Source of the DNA: Bacillota bacterium
GTDB taxonomy: Bacteria; Bacillota; Clostridia; Christensenellales; Aristaeellaceae
Assembly: GCA_023411395.1 (NCBI GenBank)
Contig: JAEYOV010000041.1
Span: 1 to 29,215, forward strand
Reading direction: 5' to 3'
Length of the DNA stretch: 29,215 nucleotides
The number at the start of each line of letters is the position of its first letter. The first letter of the stretch is position 1. Both the position numbers and the translations under genes were made by a program. The notes beneath the pieces were generated by a model. It did no database searches, had not been told where the DNA came from, and worked only from the letters and a program-made list of their open reading frames with translations. Below, piece after piece: positions 7,086-15,810 of this stretch.

Positions 7086-8231
7086 ATGGACTTTGAAACG
7101 TTGCTGATGCACGGCGGTATTGCCGGGGACGAAAATACCGGCGCCGTCAATGTTCCCATTTACCACAGCACGACCTACCGGCAGGATGCCATCGGCAAGC
7201 AGAAGCAGTTCCACTACGCGCGGGCGGGCAACCCCACCCGGCATGCCCTGGAGGAATTGACCGCCCGGATGGAGGAAGGAACGGCGGGCTTTGCGTTTGC
7301 CTCGGGGATGGCGGCCATTACAGCCGTGCTGATGCTGTTTCACAGCGGCGACAAGATTCTTCTGTCGGACAGAATTTACGGGGGAACCTTCCGGGTCGTA
7401 TCCCAGGTATTCCGGCACTTTGGCCTTCAGTATGAGATGGTGGATGCCGGCGACCCCGGCGCCGTGACCGCCAAAATCGACGGGCAGGTAAAGGCCATCT
7501 ATATCGAAACGCCTGCAAACCCCCTGCTTGGCATTACGGATATCGCACAGGTCACGCAACTGGCAAGGGATCACGGCCTTATGACCATTGCCGACAACAC
7601 CTTCATGACACCCTACCTTCAAAAGCCGCTTACGCTGGGGGTGGACATCGTCATCCACAGCGCATCCAAATACCTGGGCGGCCACAGCGATCTGCTGGGC
7701 GGCCTTGTAATCGTGAAAAGGGACGACCTGGCGGAGCGGATAGGCTTCCTGCAAAAAGCAACGGGCGGCATATTGAGCCCCCATGATTCCTGGCTGCTGA
7801 TGCGGGGGATCAGGACGCTGTCCGTGCGTATGGACAGGCACATGGAGAATGCCCAATATATCGCGGAGTTTTTGAAAGGCAGCGAAGCGGTGGACAGCAT
7901 TTATTTTCCCGGGCTCCATGAGCACCGGGGATATGATATCCACAGGAGGCAGGCAAAGGGCCCCGGGGGCGTTGTTTCCTTTACCCTCAGGGAAGGCTGC
8001 GATATGGGCAGGTTTATTTCGGCCCTGAAAATCATCACCTTTGGCGAGAGCCTGGGCGGGGTCGAATCGCTGCTTACCCATCCGGCCACCATGTCCCACC
8101 ATTCCGTTCCACCGGAAACAAGGCTGAAGATGGGCATTACCGACAGGCTTGTCAGGCTGTCGGCAGGCATTGAAAGCAAGCATGACCTGGCGGAGGATAT
8201 CCGTCAGGCCCTTGACAAGGCCAGCTCGTAA
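7086..8231 (+). CDS. PLP-dependent Cys/Met metabolism enzyme (cystathionine gamma-synthase / lyase family)
   Basis: This 381-residue cytosolic enzyme is of the Cys/Met metabolism PLP family, full length. The PLP-binding lysine is Lys195 in VIHSASKYLGGHSD. Asp170 in ADNTFMTP contacts the pyridine nitrogen. YARAGNPTR (about 44-52) supplies the Tyr/Arg pair that binds the cofactor phosphate of the neighbouring subunit. FASGMAAI is at about 71-78. The C-terminal block GGVESLLTHPATMSHHSVPPE is typical of cystathionine gamma-synthases, cystathionine beta/gamma-lyases and methionine gamma-lyases, which cannot be separated reliably by eye. An AGGAGG lies 6 bases before the ATG. It is a single-gene unit; its last 28 bases overlap the end of the convergent tandem GNAT gene. 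Confidence 0.93.
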   Translation: MDFETLLMHGGIAGDENTGAVNVPIYHSTTYRQDAIGKQKQFHYARAGNPTRHALEELTARMEEGTAGFAFASGMAAITAVLMLFHSGDKILLSDRIYGGTFRVVSQVFRHFGLQYEMVDAGDPGAVTAKIDGQVKAIYIETPANPLLGITDIAQVTQLARDHGLMTIADNTFMTPYLQKPLTLGVDIVIHSASKYLGGHSDLLGGLVIVKRDDLAERIGFLQKATGGILSPHDSWLLMRGIRTLSVRMDRHMENAQYIAEFLKGSEAVDSIYFPGLHEHRGYDIHRRQAKGPGGVVSFTLREGCDMGRFISALKIITFGESLGGVESLLTHPATMSHHSVPPETRLKMGITDRLVRLSAGIESKHDLAEDIRQALDKASS

Positions 8232-9163
8232 TAATCCATGGTGGACGTTACCACAAACCCGCAGGATTCATACAGATGCAAGGCGTTGGGGTTGTCCGTG
8301 TCCACCTGCAGCATGATTTCCTTTGCGCCGGCTTCCGTAAGCCTTTCCACGCCGCCCATCAAAATCGCCCTTCCGAACCCCTTGCCCCGGTACTCCGGCA
8401 GCACGCCCAGGCCGTATATGCCGCCCAGCCCGGCGGTCAGTTGCAGATGCACCTTGCCGATGACCTGGCTTCCGTGAAGGGCGAAATAGATGGTCATGCC
8501 GTTTTTCTCTTCCTCCTCGGGCAGCATAAGGCCCTTCACGGAGCCGTCCGCCCCGTCCTCCGCCGGTGGAGGATATTCCTCATTGCGCTCCTCGCCGAAA
8601 TAAATGGCGTTGTGCCTTGCAACCTCGCGTGCGTCCTTATTGGTGGCCTTTTGGAAGGTGATCTCCCCGGAAGCAGCCCTGCCCTGCGCCGCCGCTTCCC
8701 TGCGCAGGTACATTTCAAATTCCGAATGATGGTAAACCGCCCCCGTTTTTTCAATGAACCCTTGCCCGGCGGCGGACTGCCTGTCGCAAAGCAAAAGGAT
8801 GCTTTTGATGTTTTGGCGTTTTAATTCCCCTATGGCCAAATCACTCAGCATTTGAAACACGCCCTGACGCCGCCAGTCCGGGTGCACCATGCCGTTCAGC
8901 TCCGGCGGCGTTCCTGGCCCGCCGAAATTGCCTATGCCGATGTAGCCGATCAGTGTATCCCCGTCAAAATACATCAGCTCGTTCACGGCCCGCATGGCCG
9001 TTTTGGAACCATTCCCCAAAGCCACGCCAAGTTTGTAATCCAGTTCCAGCTTCAGGGCAGCGCCCTCCCGGATACATTCTTTTTCCAGGCTGCCGATTAG
9101 TTGGCAATCCTTCAGATCAAGGTACTCCTTCAGTTTGATCCATGAATTACAAACAGTTTGCAT
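8204..9163 (-). CDS. Tandem GNAT protein (two acetyltransferase domains)
   Basis: This 319-residue protein has two GNAT folds in series. The first (about 30-160) carries a CoA-type loop in MVHPDWRRQGVFQMLSDL. The second (about 170-315) has GVLPEYRGKGFGRAILMGG and the canonical NALHLYESCGFVV end. The second loop matches the Q/R-x-x-G-x-G/A consensus well. The first is looser and may be non-catalytic, as in many tandem GNATs. The substrate is unknown. The start chosen is ATG 9163, which has AGGAGGG 6 bases upstream; the longer frame from 9187 has none. The start lies inside the end of the preceding RimJ/L-like gene (17-base overlap), so the two are translationally coupled. The 3' end overlaps the convergent PLP-enzyme gene. 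Confidence 0.9.
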   Translation of the reverse strand: MQTVCNSWIKLKEYLDLKDCQLIGSLEKECIREGAALKLELDYKLGVALGNGSKTAMRAVNELMYFDGDTLIGYIGIGNFGGPGTPPELNGMVHPDWRRQGVFQMLSDLAIGELKRQNIKSILLLCDRQSAAGQGFIEKTGAVYHHSEFEMYLRREAAAQGRAASGEITFQKATNKDAREVARHNAIYFGEERNEEYPPPAEDGADGSVKGLMLPEEEEKNGMTIYFALHGSQVIGKVHLQLTAGLGGIYGLGVLPEYRGKGFGRAILMGGVERLTEAGAKEIMLQVDTDNPNALHLYESCGFVVTSTMDYYELALSRA

Positions 9164-9758
9164 GATGTTCCCTCCTGTACCGCTCATAATCTGATTTCAG
9201 CATGGCAAATATTTTGGTGTCAATGTACTCGCCATTGTAGATGAAGCTCTCCCGCCTTATACCCTCCAGTATAAATCCGTTCTTCCTATATACTTTCTCA
9301 GCCCTTGGATTAAAGCTGTATACATCCAGTTCTATCCTGTGCAAACCGAGTGTCTCAAACCCGTACCGTATGAACAACGCCACAGCCTCTGTACCAAGCC
9401 CCCGGTCGCGTCCGTTCGCACCAATCAATATTCTGAAATTGACATTCGGCGTTGTCCCGTCAAAATGATTGAAAACGGCCTCCCCTACCAATTCCCCGCT
9501 GCTCTTTTCCACAATGGCCAAATCCAACCGGTCAGCTTGCTGGTTCCGGCTTTGGTACCATTGCTTCATGGCTTCAACTTCTTTCTCGCTGTCAGCCATA
9601 GCGGCTTCCTCATCACTTGAAACCGAACCGGTAAGACGCCTGACTTCCGGGTCTGCCAACAGAATCAGCATTTTCTCCCAGTCATCCGGTTCAAATGGCC
9701 TTAAGATCACTTTGGTTCCTTCCAACACGGGCTTTATTTGAAAATTTATGCCAGGCAT
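9147..9758 (-). CDS. RimJ/RimL-type GNAT acetyltransferase
   Basis: This is a 203-residue GNAT of the RimJ/RimL group (Acetyltransf_3 type), recognised by the opening EGTKVILRPFEPDDWEKML (about 14-32), the CoA loop NGRDRGLGTEAVALFIRYGF and the end GLHRIELDVYSFNPRAEKVY then KNGFILEG. Relatives acetylate ribosomal protein N-termini, amino-acid-like toxins or aminoglycosides, so the substrate here is open. The start is ATG 9758 (MPGINFQIKP), with AGGGG upstream. The frame is open to 9803, but the extra residues are not family-like. It lies 45 bases after the hybrid kinase stop and overlaps the next GNAT gene by 17 bases. Confidence 0.9.
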   Translation of the reverse strand: MPGINFQIKPVLEGTKVILRPFEPDDWEKMLILLADPEVRRLTGSVSSDEEAAMADSEKEVEAMKQWYQSRNQQADRLDLAIVEKSSGELVGEAVFNHFDGTTPNVNFRILIGANGRDRGLGTEAVALFIRYGFETLGLHRIELDVYSFNPRAEKVYRKNGFILEGIRRESFIYNGEYIDTKIFAMLKSDYERYRREHHANCL

Positions 9759-9803
9759 CGTGCGCACCCCTATCTTTATATGTTGTTGTCTGCCCAACCA
9801 CAT

Positions 9804-12377
9804 TCACACTTTGCATAAAACTGCATGAAGCGCATTCCGGATCATTTCCATATCGGCCGGTTTGGGAATGTGCAGGTGGAAGCCCGCCTCCAGCGCCATT
9901 TGCACATCCCGCTGGCTGGTATAGCCTGTGAGGGCAATAAGGAAAGCGTCCTTCAGGGCGGGTTCCAGGCGCAGCCTCCGCGCCACCTCAAAGCCATCCA
10001 TCTTGGGCAGGCCGATGTCGCAGAATACGGCGTCCGGTAGGAATGATCCTGCTTCTTCCACGCCCTGCGCGCCGTCCAAAGCGCATGCGCAAAGGTGGCC
10101 TTCCTTTTCCAGCATGGAGCACAGCAGCCCGGCATAATCCCTGTTGTTTTCAATCAGCAGTATTTTCAGCCTGGGAATATCGCCCTTGCACGGCAGCGCT
10201 TTCTCTTGCGCCTTTGCCTCCTCCTGCAAAAGGGGTAGGCGTATGCAGAAGCAGGAGCCCTTTCCCAGCCCATCGCTGAAGACGGAAGCTGAACCGCCGT
10301 GAAGCTGGGCGATGCTCCTGACGATGGAAAGCCCCAGTCCTAGGCCGCCGCTGCTTCTATCCAGAGAATTATCTGCCTGGGTAAAAGGCTCGAACAGAAG
10401 GGGGAGCATTTCCCTTTTGATACCGATCCCGTTGTCCCTGACGCAAATGACGGCCTCCCGTTCCTCCCGGCGTACCGCAAGCTCCGTTTCGCCGCCCGCG
10501 TCGGTGAATTTGTGGGCGTTGTGCAATAGGTTGCCAATGATCTGCTTTATGCGCACGGGATCCGCGCAAAGATGAACCAGCTCGCCGCCTATGCGCGTAT
10601 TCAGTCTGATTCCTTTTGCTTCAAAAAACTGCCTTGCGTCCTCCGCGGCCAGCCGGGCAAGCTCGCAAAGCTCCACCCTTTCCTTTTTCAACTGGATTTT
10701 ATTGCGCTTGATTCTTGTAATGTCCATGAGGTCATCCACCAGGCGGCACAAGTGGCTCATCTGGCGCTTCATGATATCAATCGCGTAGCCCGCCTCGCTT
10801 ATATCCCGTGCGCTGTCTACCAGTTGCAGCCCTACGGAGATGGCCGCCAGGGGATTGCGCAGCTCATGGCTCAGCGCGCTGAGAAACTCGTTCTTGTTCC
10901 TGTCGGCCTCCTCCAGCTCCCTGTTTAATTCCTGCGTGTGTTCCTGAACCTCATGCAGGGCGGACTCCGCCTGCCTGCGCTCGATCACGTCGGCGGCCTG
11001 ACGGCTTAACACATCCAGCAGGCGCAATTGCTGCTCCGACGGCTGATGTACTGTGTGCCAATGGGTGGAAATCATGCCCAGAAGCTGCCCCCCACGGGAA
11101 TACAAGGGCGTAGCCTGGGTGGCACGGATGCCGGCCTTCAAAAAAAGAACAGCGGAACCGGACGCCGCCATGAAAGCGCATGCCTCAATGTCCTCCACAA
11201 GCACGCGGGATCCCAGGCGCCAGGCCGTGGCGCAGGGCGTGCCGGCCGTAATATCGATCCATTCCCAGGCATCAGCCGTTTCCCGGTTAAGCCCTTTGTA
11301 CGCCAGCAGCTTCAATTCACCCCTGCTCTTGCGCTGCGGATAGTACACCTGCAGGCTGGCGGCCTGGGAGTGCATGATGCTGGCCGCGGCATCCACCATC
11401 TTGTCATACAGCGACTGTATGTTTTCCTCGTACAAAAAAACCGTGCTGACGCTTTGCAAAAGCTTTGCGCCATCGAGCTCCGCCTGCAGCTCCGCCTGGC
11501 TTTCCCTAAGCGCCGTCACCGCCCGCGCCCGTTCCACCGCCGCCCAGGTGCGCTCCGTCGTTTCCCGGACCAAGGCAATCTCCTGCTGTGTCCAAACCCG
11601 CGCCCTGGATTGATAGACCAAAAAGCAAGCCACGAACCTGCCGCTTTTGATCAGCGGCATGCAGATCACCGCCGCCATGTGATGGCTCAGGCAGGTAGCG
11701 CGTTCCCCGCCATCCAGCCGCGGATCGGATGCGATGTCGCAGGATACAACCATCCGCCCCGCGCGGCACTCGCCGATCAATCCGGGTGAATGCTCCACCG
11801 GGTATGTGCCCGGCATGAAAGGGGAGCTTCCGGTATGATACACCCGCTTGGTGGAAAAGTACTCCACGCCATCCTTTACGACAATGTCGCAATAATAGGC
11901 CCTGTCGGCAAGCAGATGCCCGCCCAGCACGCGGGCGGAAGCCTCCTGAACGTCCAGCGGGTCGTAAAGCGGGCGGAGGGCGTCGCTGAGCCTGAGCAGG
12001 AATGCTTCCCGCTCCTCATTTTGCGCAAGGGCCTTTTCATCCAGCTTGCGCTGTGTTATGTCCTGCCCGTATACGTGAAGCCCTTCCGCCATGGGAACGG
12101 CAAGAACGCTGTACCATGTGGCAGCGTCAGGCCCCTGCATCTCCGTTCGCTGGACCATGCCCGTCTCCCTGGCCTTGCGGTACGCGCTTTCAACAGCCGA
12201 GCCGCATAGTTCGGGAAACGCTTCCCAAAGCACCTTCCCCACAAGCTCCTCCGGACACCGGCCCGCAACGCCGGCGGCTTTCCTGTTGGCATAGGTGATG
12301 CGCCAAATGCCATCCAGTGTGAAAAAACTGTCCTGAATGCTTTCGAATGTCTCATTGACCGTGAAGCCGGTTTTCAT
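9804..12377 (-). CDS. Hybrid sensor histidine kinase (PAS-GAF-GAF-HisKA-HATPase-REC)
   Basis: This 857-residue cytoplasmic hybrid kinase has no membrane segments. Domains: a PAS fold (about 8-112, ending GQDITQRKLDEK), a first GAF domain (about 125-285), a coiled-coil linker (about 285-305), a second GAF domain (about 310-465), another helical linker, then HisKA with the phosphoacceptor His504 in ALSHELRNPL. The HATPase has the N box NLLHNAHKFT (about 616-625), DNGIGI (648-653) and GLGLGLSIV (678-686). A C-terminal receiver domain (about 737-857) has Asp787 in FCDIGLPKMDG, Thr817 and Lys839 in IPKP. No DNA-binding output is fused and no separate response regulator is adjacent. The start is ATG 12377, where AGGGGG lies 8-9 bases upstream. 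Candidate downstream genes in the same run are the two GNAT genes at 9758 and 9163. Confidence 0.95.
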   Translation of the reverse strand: MKTGFTVNETFESIQDSFFTLDGIWRITYANRKAAGVAGRCPEELVGKVLWEAFPELCGSAVESAYRKARETGMVQRTEMQGPDAATWYSVLAVPMAEGLHVYGQDITQRKLDEKALAQNEEREAFLLRLSDALRPLYDPLDVQEASARVLGGHLLADRAYYCDIVVKDGVEYFSTKRVYHTGSSPFMPGTYPVEHSPGLIGECRAGRMVVSCDIASDPRLDGGERATCLSHHMAAVICMPLIKSGRFVACFLVYQSRARVWTQQEIALVRETTERTWAAVERARAVTALRESQAELQAELDGAKLLQSVSTVFLYEENIQSLYDKMVDAAASIMHSQAASLQVYYPQRKSRGELKLLAYKGLNRETADAWEWIDITAGTPCATAWRLGSRVLVEDIEACAFMAASGSAVLFLKAGIRATQATPLYSRGGQLLGMISTHWHTVHQPSEQQLRLLDVLSRQAADVIERRQAESALHEVQEHTQELNRELEEADRNKNEFLSALSHELRNPLAAISVGLQLVDSARDISEAGYAIDIMKRQMSHLCRLVDDLMDITRIKRNKIQLKKERVELCELARLAAEDARQFFEAKGIRLNTRIGGELVHLCADPVRIKQIIGNLLHNAHKFTDAGGETELAVRREEREAVICVRDNGIGIKREMLPLLFEPFTQADNSLDRSSGGLGLGLSIVRSIAQLHGGSASVFSDGLGKGSCFCIRLPLLQEEAKAQEKALPCKGDIPRLKILLIENNRDYAGLLCSMLEKEGHLCACALDGAQGVEEAGSFLPDAVFCDIGLPKMDGFEVARRLRLEPALKDAFLIALTGYTSQRDVQMALEAGFHLHIPKPADMEMIRNALHAVLCKV

Positions 12378-12525
12378 TAGCGGGGCCCCCTTGCGCATGG
12401 ACAGGGCAGGAATGGGTAAGAAGCAGAATCATATTTTGCGACAGTTTATACAAAGCCCAAATCCGGGCTTAGGATGTCAAATCCTCCGTTTGCGCCCTGA
12501 CAAAACGCCACGCCTTCCTAACGCC

Positions 12526-13206
12526 TCAATCGGTCAATATCCCCTTCAGGCTGCGCTGCCCGGCCTTACGGCATTCCCCTGCTTCCGCCAGCAGGCTGTT
12601 ATAGAACGCGGCCGCCGCATCCCGGCGCTTGCGCGCGATCTCCCATCCCCTTGCCGTATAAAAGATACCGTACAGCTTTTCCAGCTTGAATTTGTACTCA
12701 TGGAAGAACGAAGGCGGCTCACCGGCCCCGCCGTCCAGCACATTCCCCTCTTCATCCACCGTATAAAGCGGCTGGGAAACCTGCCCCTTGTAAATCAAAG
12801 TCCTTGCAATGCCCAGTGTGCCGGTGGCGTCTATCTTGTCCGCGTCAAAGAGGATTTTCGCTTCCAGGCTGTTTGGAAGGGCATCGTTCCTGTACCGGTG
12901 GGACAGGATGCAGGCCCGCACATGGCCCGCCTGCTCCTGTGTCCAGCCGCTTTGAAGCAAAAAATCATACGCCATCTTGCTTCCGGCTTCCGCGTGGCAG
13001 GTTTTCGGATTCTTCGCCTGCTCCTCCCTGCCAATGTCATGCAAAAGGCAGGCCGCCGTCAAAACATCATAATCCACGCTTTCCTCATGGCTTGCAATAT
13101 CCAGCGCGGCATACAGAACCCTGTAAATATGCTCCTTGTCATGGGCGCTGTCCCGCATGCAGCCCAGCATGTGTTCCTCAATGGCCTTATATACCTGCGC
13201 TTTCAT
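12526..13206 (-). CDS. HD-domain phosphohydrolase (YpgQ/YedJ-like)
   Basis: This 226-residue soluble HD hydrolase carries the metal-binding set His26 in DKEHIYRV, His56-Asp57 in CLLHDIG and the later Asp in LFDADKIDA (about 119-127). The DADK-DA-G-GIAR segment resembles the YpgQ/YedJ branch. I recall that branch as nucleotide (dNTP) pyrophosphohydrolases, so the exact substrate is inferred. The true start is ATG 13206; the longer frame runs backwards through the amidohydrolase gene. A GGGGTGAT lies just upstream. The start is 4 bases after the amidohydrolase stop, so it is the third gene of a tight GNAT / amidohydrolase / HD operon. Confidence 0.88.
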   Translation of the reverse strand: MKAQVYKAIEEHMLGCMRDSAHDKEHIYRVLYAALDIASHEESVDYDVLTAACLLHDIGREEQAKNPKTCHAEAGSKMAYDFLLQSGWTQEQAGHVRACILSHRYRNDALPNSLEAKILFDADKIDATGTLGIARTLIYKGQVSQPLYTVDEEGNVLDGGAGEPPSFFHEYKFKLEKLYGIFYTARGWEIARKRRDAAAAFYNSLLAEAGECRKAGQRSLKGILTD

Positions 13207-13210
13207 TCGA

Positions 13211-14833
13211 TCACCCCACTGCGCCATTTTGATAGGCCATCTCCCCGCCCACCATTGTGAAGAGCACCTTCGCGCCGCCAATCTCCTCCGGGGGGATGGT
13301 AAATATATCGCGGTCCAGCAAAACCAGGTCGGCAAGATACCCTTCCCTGATGCGCCCCATGCGTTTTTCGTCGAAGTTCGCGTAGGCGCTGCCCAGCGTA
13401 TAGCTGTCCACGGCGGTGTACACATCCACCCGTTCCTCCGGGAAAAAGACATCGTCGGAACCTGAATCGAAGTCTTTCCTTGACACGGCACAGGCGATGC
13501 CTTTCAGCGGGCTCAGCGTTTCCACGGGGCAGTCGCTGCCATAAGCCACATGCATATGAAGGCGCTCCATGGTGTGAAAGGCATAGGAGGTGGAGGCCAG
13601 CTCCCGGCCCACACGCTTTTGCGCCATGTGCATGTCGCTTTTTACAAAAATGGGCTGCACCAGGGCCAGTATATCATTTTTCGCCATGCGCGAAAGCAAC
13701 GGCCGGTCGGTGATCTGGCAGTGCACGATGCCGTGGCGCAATGGGTTTTCATGCTCCTTCGTCACCGCCTCAAAACAGGAGAGGACGGTATCCATCGCGC
13801 CGTCGCCAATGGCGTGCACCGCCGCCTGCAAGCCGTTTTGCGCGGCCTTTTCGATATAGGCGGCCATCACGCCCTTGTCCAGCACGCGTATCCCCTTCGT
13901 TTCGGGCGCGTCGCTGTAGGACTTTCGCAGCAGCGCGGTGCGGGAGCCAAGGGAGCCGTCCGCGAACAGCTTCAGCGGCCCCATCTTCAAATAGGGCGCG
14001 TGCAGCGTTGTGCCGGTGCGGTATCCCCGGCGGATGTACTCATTAAGGTGCTCCATGCAGCCGATCCCGGCCTGCTGGGTCACGCGCAGGCGCAGGCCCT
14101 TACCGTACAGCTTTTTATACGCGCCGGTAAAAGAATCGATGTCCCCGCCGGTCACATCCTGGCTGGCCACGGCCGTCAGGCCGTTTTCCAGCGCGTGGCG
14201 CATGGCATATGCCAATTGCGCCTCCATTTGTCCGGCATCCGGCTCCGGCACGATCCGCAAAGCCAGGTCCATGGCGTTTTCGCGGAGGATGCCGGTGGGC
14301 TCCCCCGCCTCATCCACATCAATCTGCCCGCCCGCAACCATAGGTACCGGCCGGAAAATGCCCGCCATGTGCAGCGCCCTTGTGTTGCAGCAAACGATAT
14401 GCCCGCACTTGCGGCTGAGGATTACCGCGTGTTCGGCGGAAATCCGGTCAAGGTCATGCCTCGAGGGCAGGCGCTTTTCATCCGTGAATTGCTCCTGATC
14501 CCAGCCGCGGCCGGTGACAACAGCCCCGGGGCGGAGCGTAAGGCGTTTGATGGTCTCGCGCCCCCGCTGAATCAGCTCTTCCACGGATGTCACGCCGGCG
14601 GCGGGAATGGCCATCATTTCGCGCCCGAAAAAGGCCAGATGCAGATGGCTGTCATGAAACCCGGGCACAAGCAAATTCCCTCCGGCATTGATGCGCCGGG
14701 CATCTTTGCCCGCGGCGGCCAGCGCCGCTTCATTTGTGCCCGCCAGGATAATGTGCTCTCCCCGGATCCATACCGCCTGGGCAAATTTCTCCCGCGCAAG
14801 GTACACCTTTGCGTTGCATATCACCTGATCCAT
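13211..14833 (-). CDS. Amidohydrolase family protein (YtcJ-like, Amidohydro_3)
   Basis: This 540-residue metal-dependent hydrolase is of the YtcJ-like amidohydrolase_3 type, full length. The metal-binding HxH is His63/His65 in GFHDSHLHL. Lys288 in MGPLKLFADGSLGSR is at the position of the carbamylated lysine. His340 in AAVHAIGDGA, His371 in IVHCQ and Asp434 in YGSDCPVE complete the site. A C-terminal beta segment (EGYLADLVLLDRD) rejoins the N-terminal composite domain. The substrate is not predictable; relatives act on amides or formyl groups. AAAGGAG precedes the ATG. The start codon directly abuts the stop of the upstream GNAT gene, and the HD gene follows after 4 bases, so the three are cotranscribed. 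Confidence 0.94.
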   Translation of the reverse strand: MDQVICNAKVYLAREKFAQAVWIRGEHIILAGTNEAALAAAGKDARRINAGGNLLVPGFHDSHLHLAFFGREMMAIPAAGVTSVEELIQRGRETIKRLTLRPGAVVTGRGWDQEQFTDEKRLPSRHDLDRISAEHAVILSRKCGHIVCCNTRALHMAGIFRPVPMVAGGQIDVDEAGEPTGILRENAMDLALRIVPEPDAGQMEAQLAYAMRHALENGLTAVASQDVTGGDIDSFTGAYKKLYGKGLRLRVTQQAGIGCMEHLNEYIRRGYRTGTTLHAPYLKMGPLKLFADGSLGSRTALLRKSYSDAPETKGIRVLDKGVMAAYIEKAAQNGLQAAVHAIGDGAMDTVLSCFEAVTKEHENPLRHGIVHCQITDRPLLSRMAKNDILALVQPIFVKSDMHMAQKRVGRELASTSYAFHTMERLHMHVAYGSDCPVETLSPLKGIACAVSRKDFDSGSDDVFFPEERVDVYTAVDSYTLGSAYANFDEKRMGRIREGYLADLVLLDRDIFTIPPEEIGGAKVLFTMVGGEMAYQNGAVG

Positions 14834-15253
14834 CTATGCCTGCTCCTTTTGATACCGCATGTATATGCTCCTGGGCAAAAACCCAAGGCTTTCCCAAAAT
14901 CGTACGCCTGCCTCGTTCCGGCATAAAACCTCAATGTCTATTGCGTTTTCCCCCAGCATTTCCATCAGCCCGCCAAAAAAGGCCCGCCCATAGCCCTTTC
15001 TTCTGCATTCCCTGCATATGAAAAAATGCCTCAAATACTTGGGGGACGCGGAATCCTTCATCAGGGCATAGCCCGCAACGCCTTCCTCCGCCCTGAAAAA
15101 GTAAGCGCTGTACTCCCCGGATAAAAAACCCCGCATCCTTTGCTCCAACTGCGCCACATTCATGGGGTTCTCGTGCTTCTCGTCCTCAATCAATTGCTTG
15201 TTCATTGCGGCCAACCGGGCACAGTCGGCCAAGGTGCACTTTTCAATGGTCAT
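14834..15253 (-). CDS. Small GNAT family acetyltransferase
   Basis: This 139-residue single-domain GNAT has the CoA loop FFICRECRRKGYGRAFFGGLM (about 77-97) and the closing EAGVRFWESLGFLP, which places it with small Rim/PhnO-like acetyltransferases. The substrate is unknown. A strong Shine-Dalgarno (GGGAGGG) lies about 6 bases before the ATG. It is the first gene of the tight unit with the amidohydrolase and HD phosphohydrolase; the stop TAG is immediately followed by the amidohydrolase ATG. One could imagine acylation and deacylation of the same amine within the operon, but the sequence does not show it. Confidence 0.9.
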   Translation of the reverse strand: MTIEKCTLADCARLAAMNKQLIEDEKHENPMNVAQLEQRMRGFLSGEYSAYFFRAEEGVAGYALMKDSASPKYLRHFFICRECRRKGYGRAFFGGLMEMLGENAIDIEVLCRNEAGVRFWESLGFLPRSIYMRYQKEQA

Positions 15254-15323
15254 CGTATCCCTCCCATAGCCGGTCCGCCCGGCACAGAACGTTCCTCATC
15301 CCGCGTCCCTTTTCAAGACCTAT

Positions 15324-15764
15324 CTACCCCTTCATCTTTCCGGGCAGGACATTGGTCCTGACATCGCGGCAGGAAACCACGGTGCAGCCTTTCTTTTCAA
15401 TCAGCGCTCTGGTGCCTTCCCCGCTCTTTGGCGTCTCCCCGCCGCCGGAGCAAAGGAAAACCTCCACTTCCTTGCCGCTGGGCAAAAGCTCTACGATGGC
15501 ATTGAAGGCGGGCGCCGGATAGCCGGCCCACACCGGGCAGCCGATGATGATCCGGTCAAACTCCGTCAGGCTTGCCTGAATCGGCCGGATGGCCGCCTTT
15601 TTGCGGCGCATGGCCTGATAGCACCCCGGCACAAAGGCGCTCAATAAGCTTCGGCCGCGTTTTTCCTTCACCCCGATCAAAGGCGCACCGCGCTCCGCGG
15701 CCAGCCGTTCCGCCTCCTTCTTGGTGGATCCGCCAAAGGTATAATAGATGATTGCGGTTTTCAT
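15324..15764 (-). CDS. Flavodoxin-like protein
   Basis: This 146-residue protein has the flavodoxin fold. The phosphate-binding loop of FMN is YYTFGGSTKKEAERLA (about 7-22), and the middle strand ends in IIIGCPVWAGYPAPAFNAIV, where the Trp and the CPVWAG loop sit by the isoalloxazine ring. It resembles the flavodoxin_4 type found beside oxidoreductases in Clostridia. The start is ATG 15764 with AAGGAGGAG upstream; the frame is open further to 15827 but into the end of the GGDEF gene. It lies 46 bases after that gene. The redox partner is unknown. Confidence 0.88.
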   Translation of the reverse strand: MKTAIIYYTFGGSTKKEAERLAAERGAPLIGVKEKRGRSLLSAFVPGCYQAMRRKKAAIRPIQASLTEFDRIIIGCPVWAGYPAPAFNAIVELLPSGKEVEVFLCSGGGETPKSGEGTRALIEKKGCTVVSCRDVRTNVLPGKMKG

Positions 15765-15810
15765 TTTGCTGGCTCCTCCTTGTCCTATTCGCGATGGTTG
15801 ATGCAGCCGC

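Noticed and set aside
10951..11892. Several long antisense or other-frame ORFs within the kinase gene and similar ones elsewhere
   Set aside because: They are arginine-, proline- and cysteine-rich shadows of GC-rich genes, without ribosome binding sites or domain motifs.
12453..12470. AAGCCC-AAATCC-GGGCTT hairpin in the gap between the HD gene and the hybrid kinase
   Set aside because: A six-pair stem with a poor tail. It might end the HD transcript, but it is not convincing. No promoter for the kinase could be fixed in this gap either.
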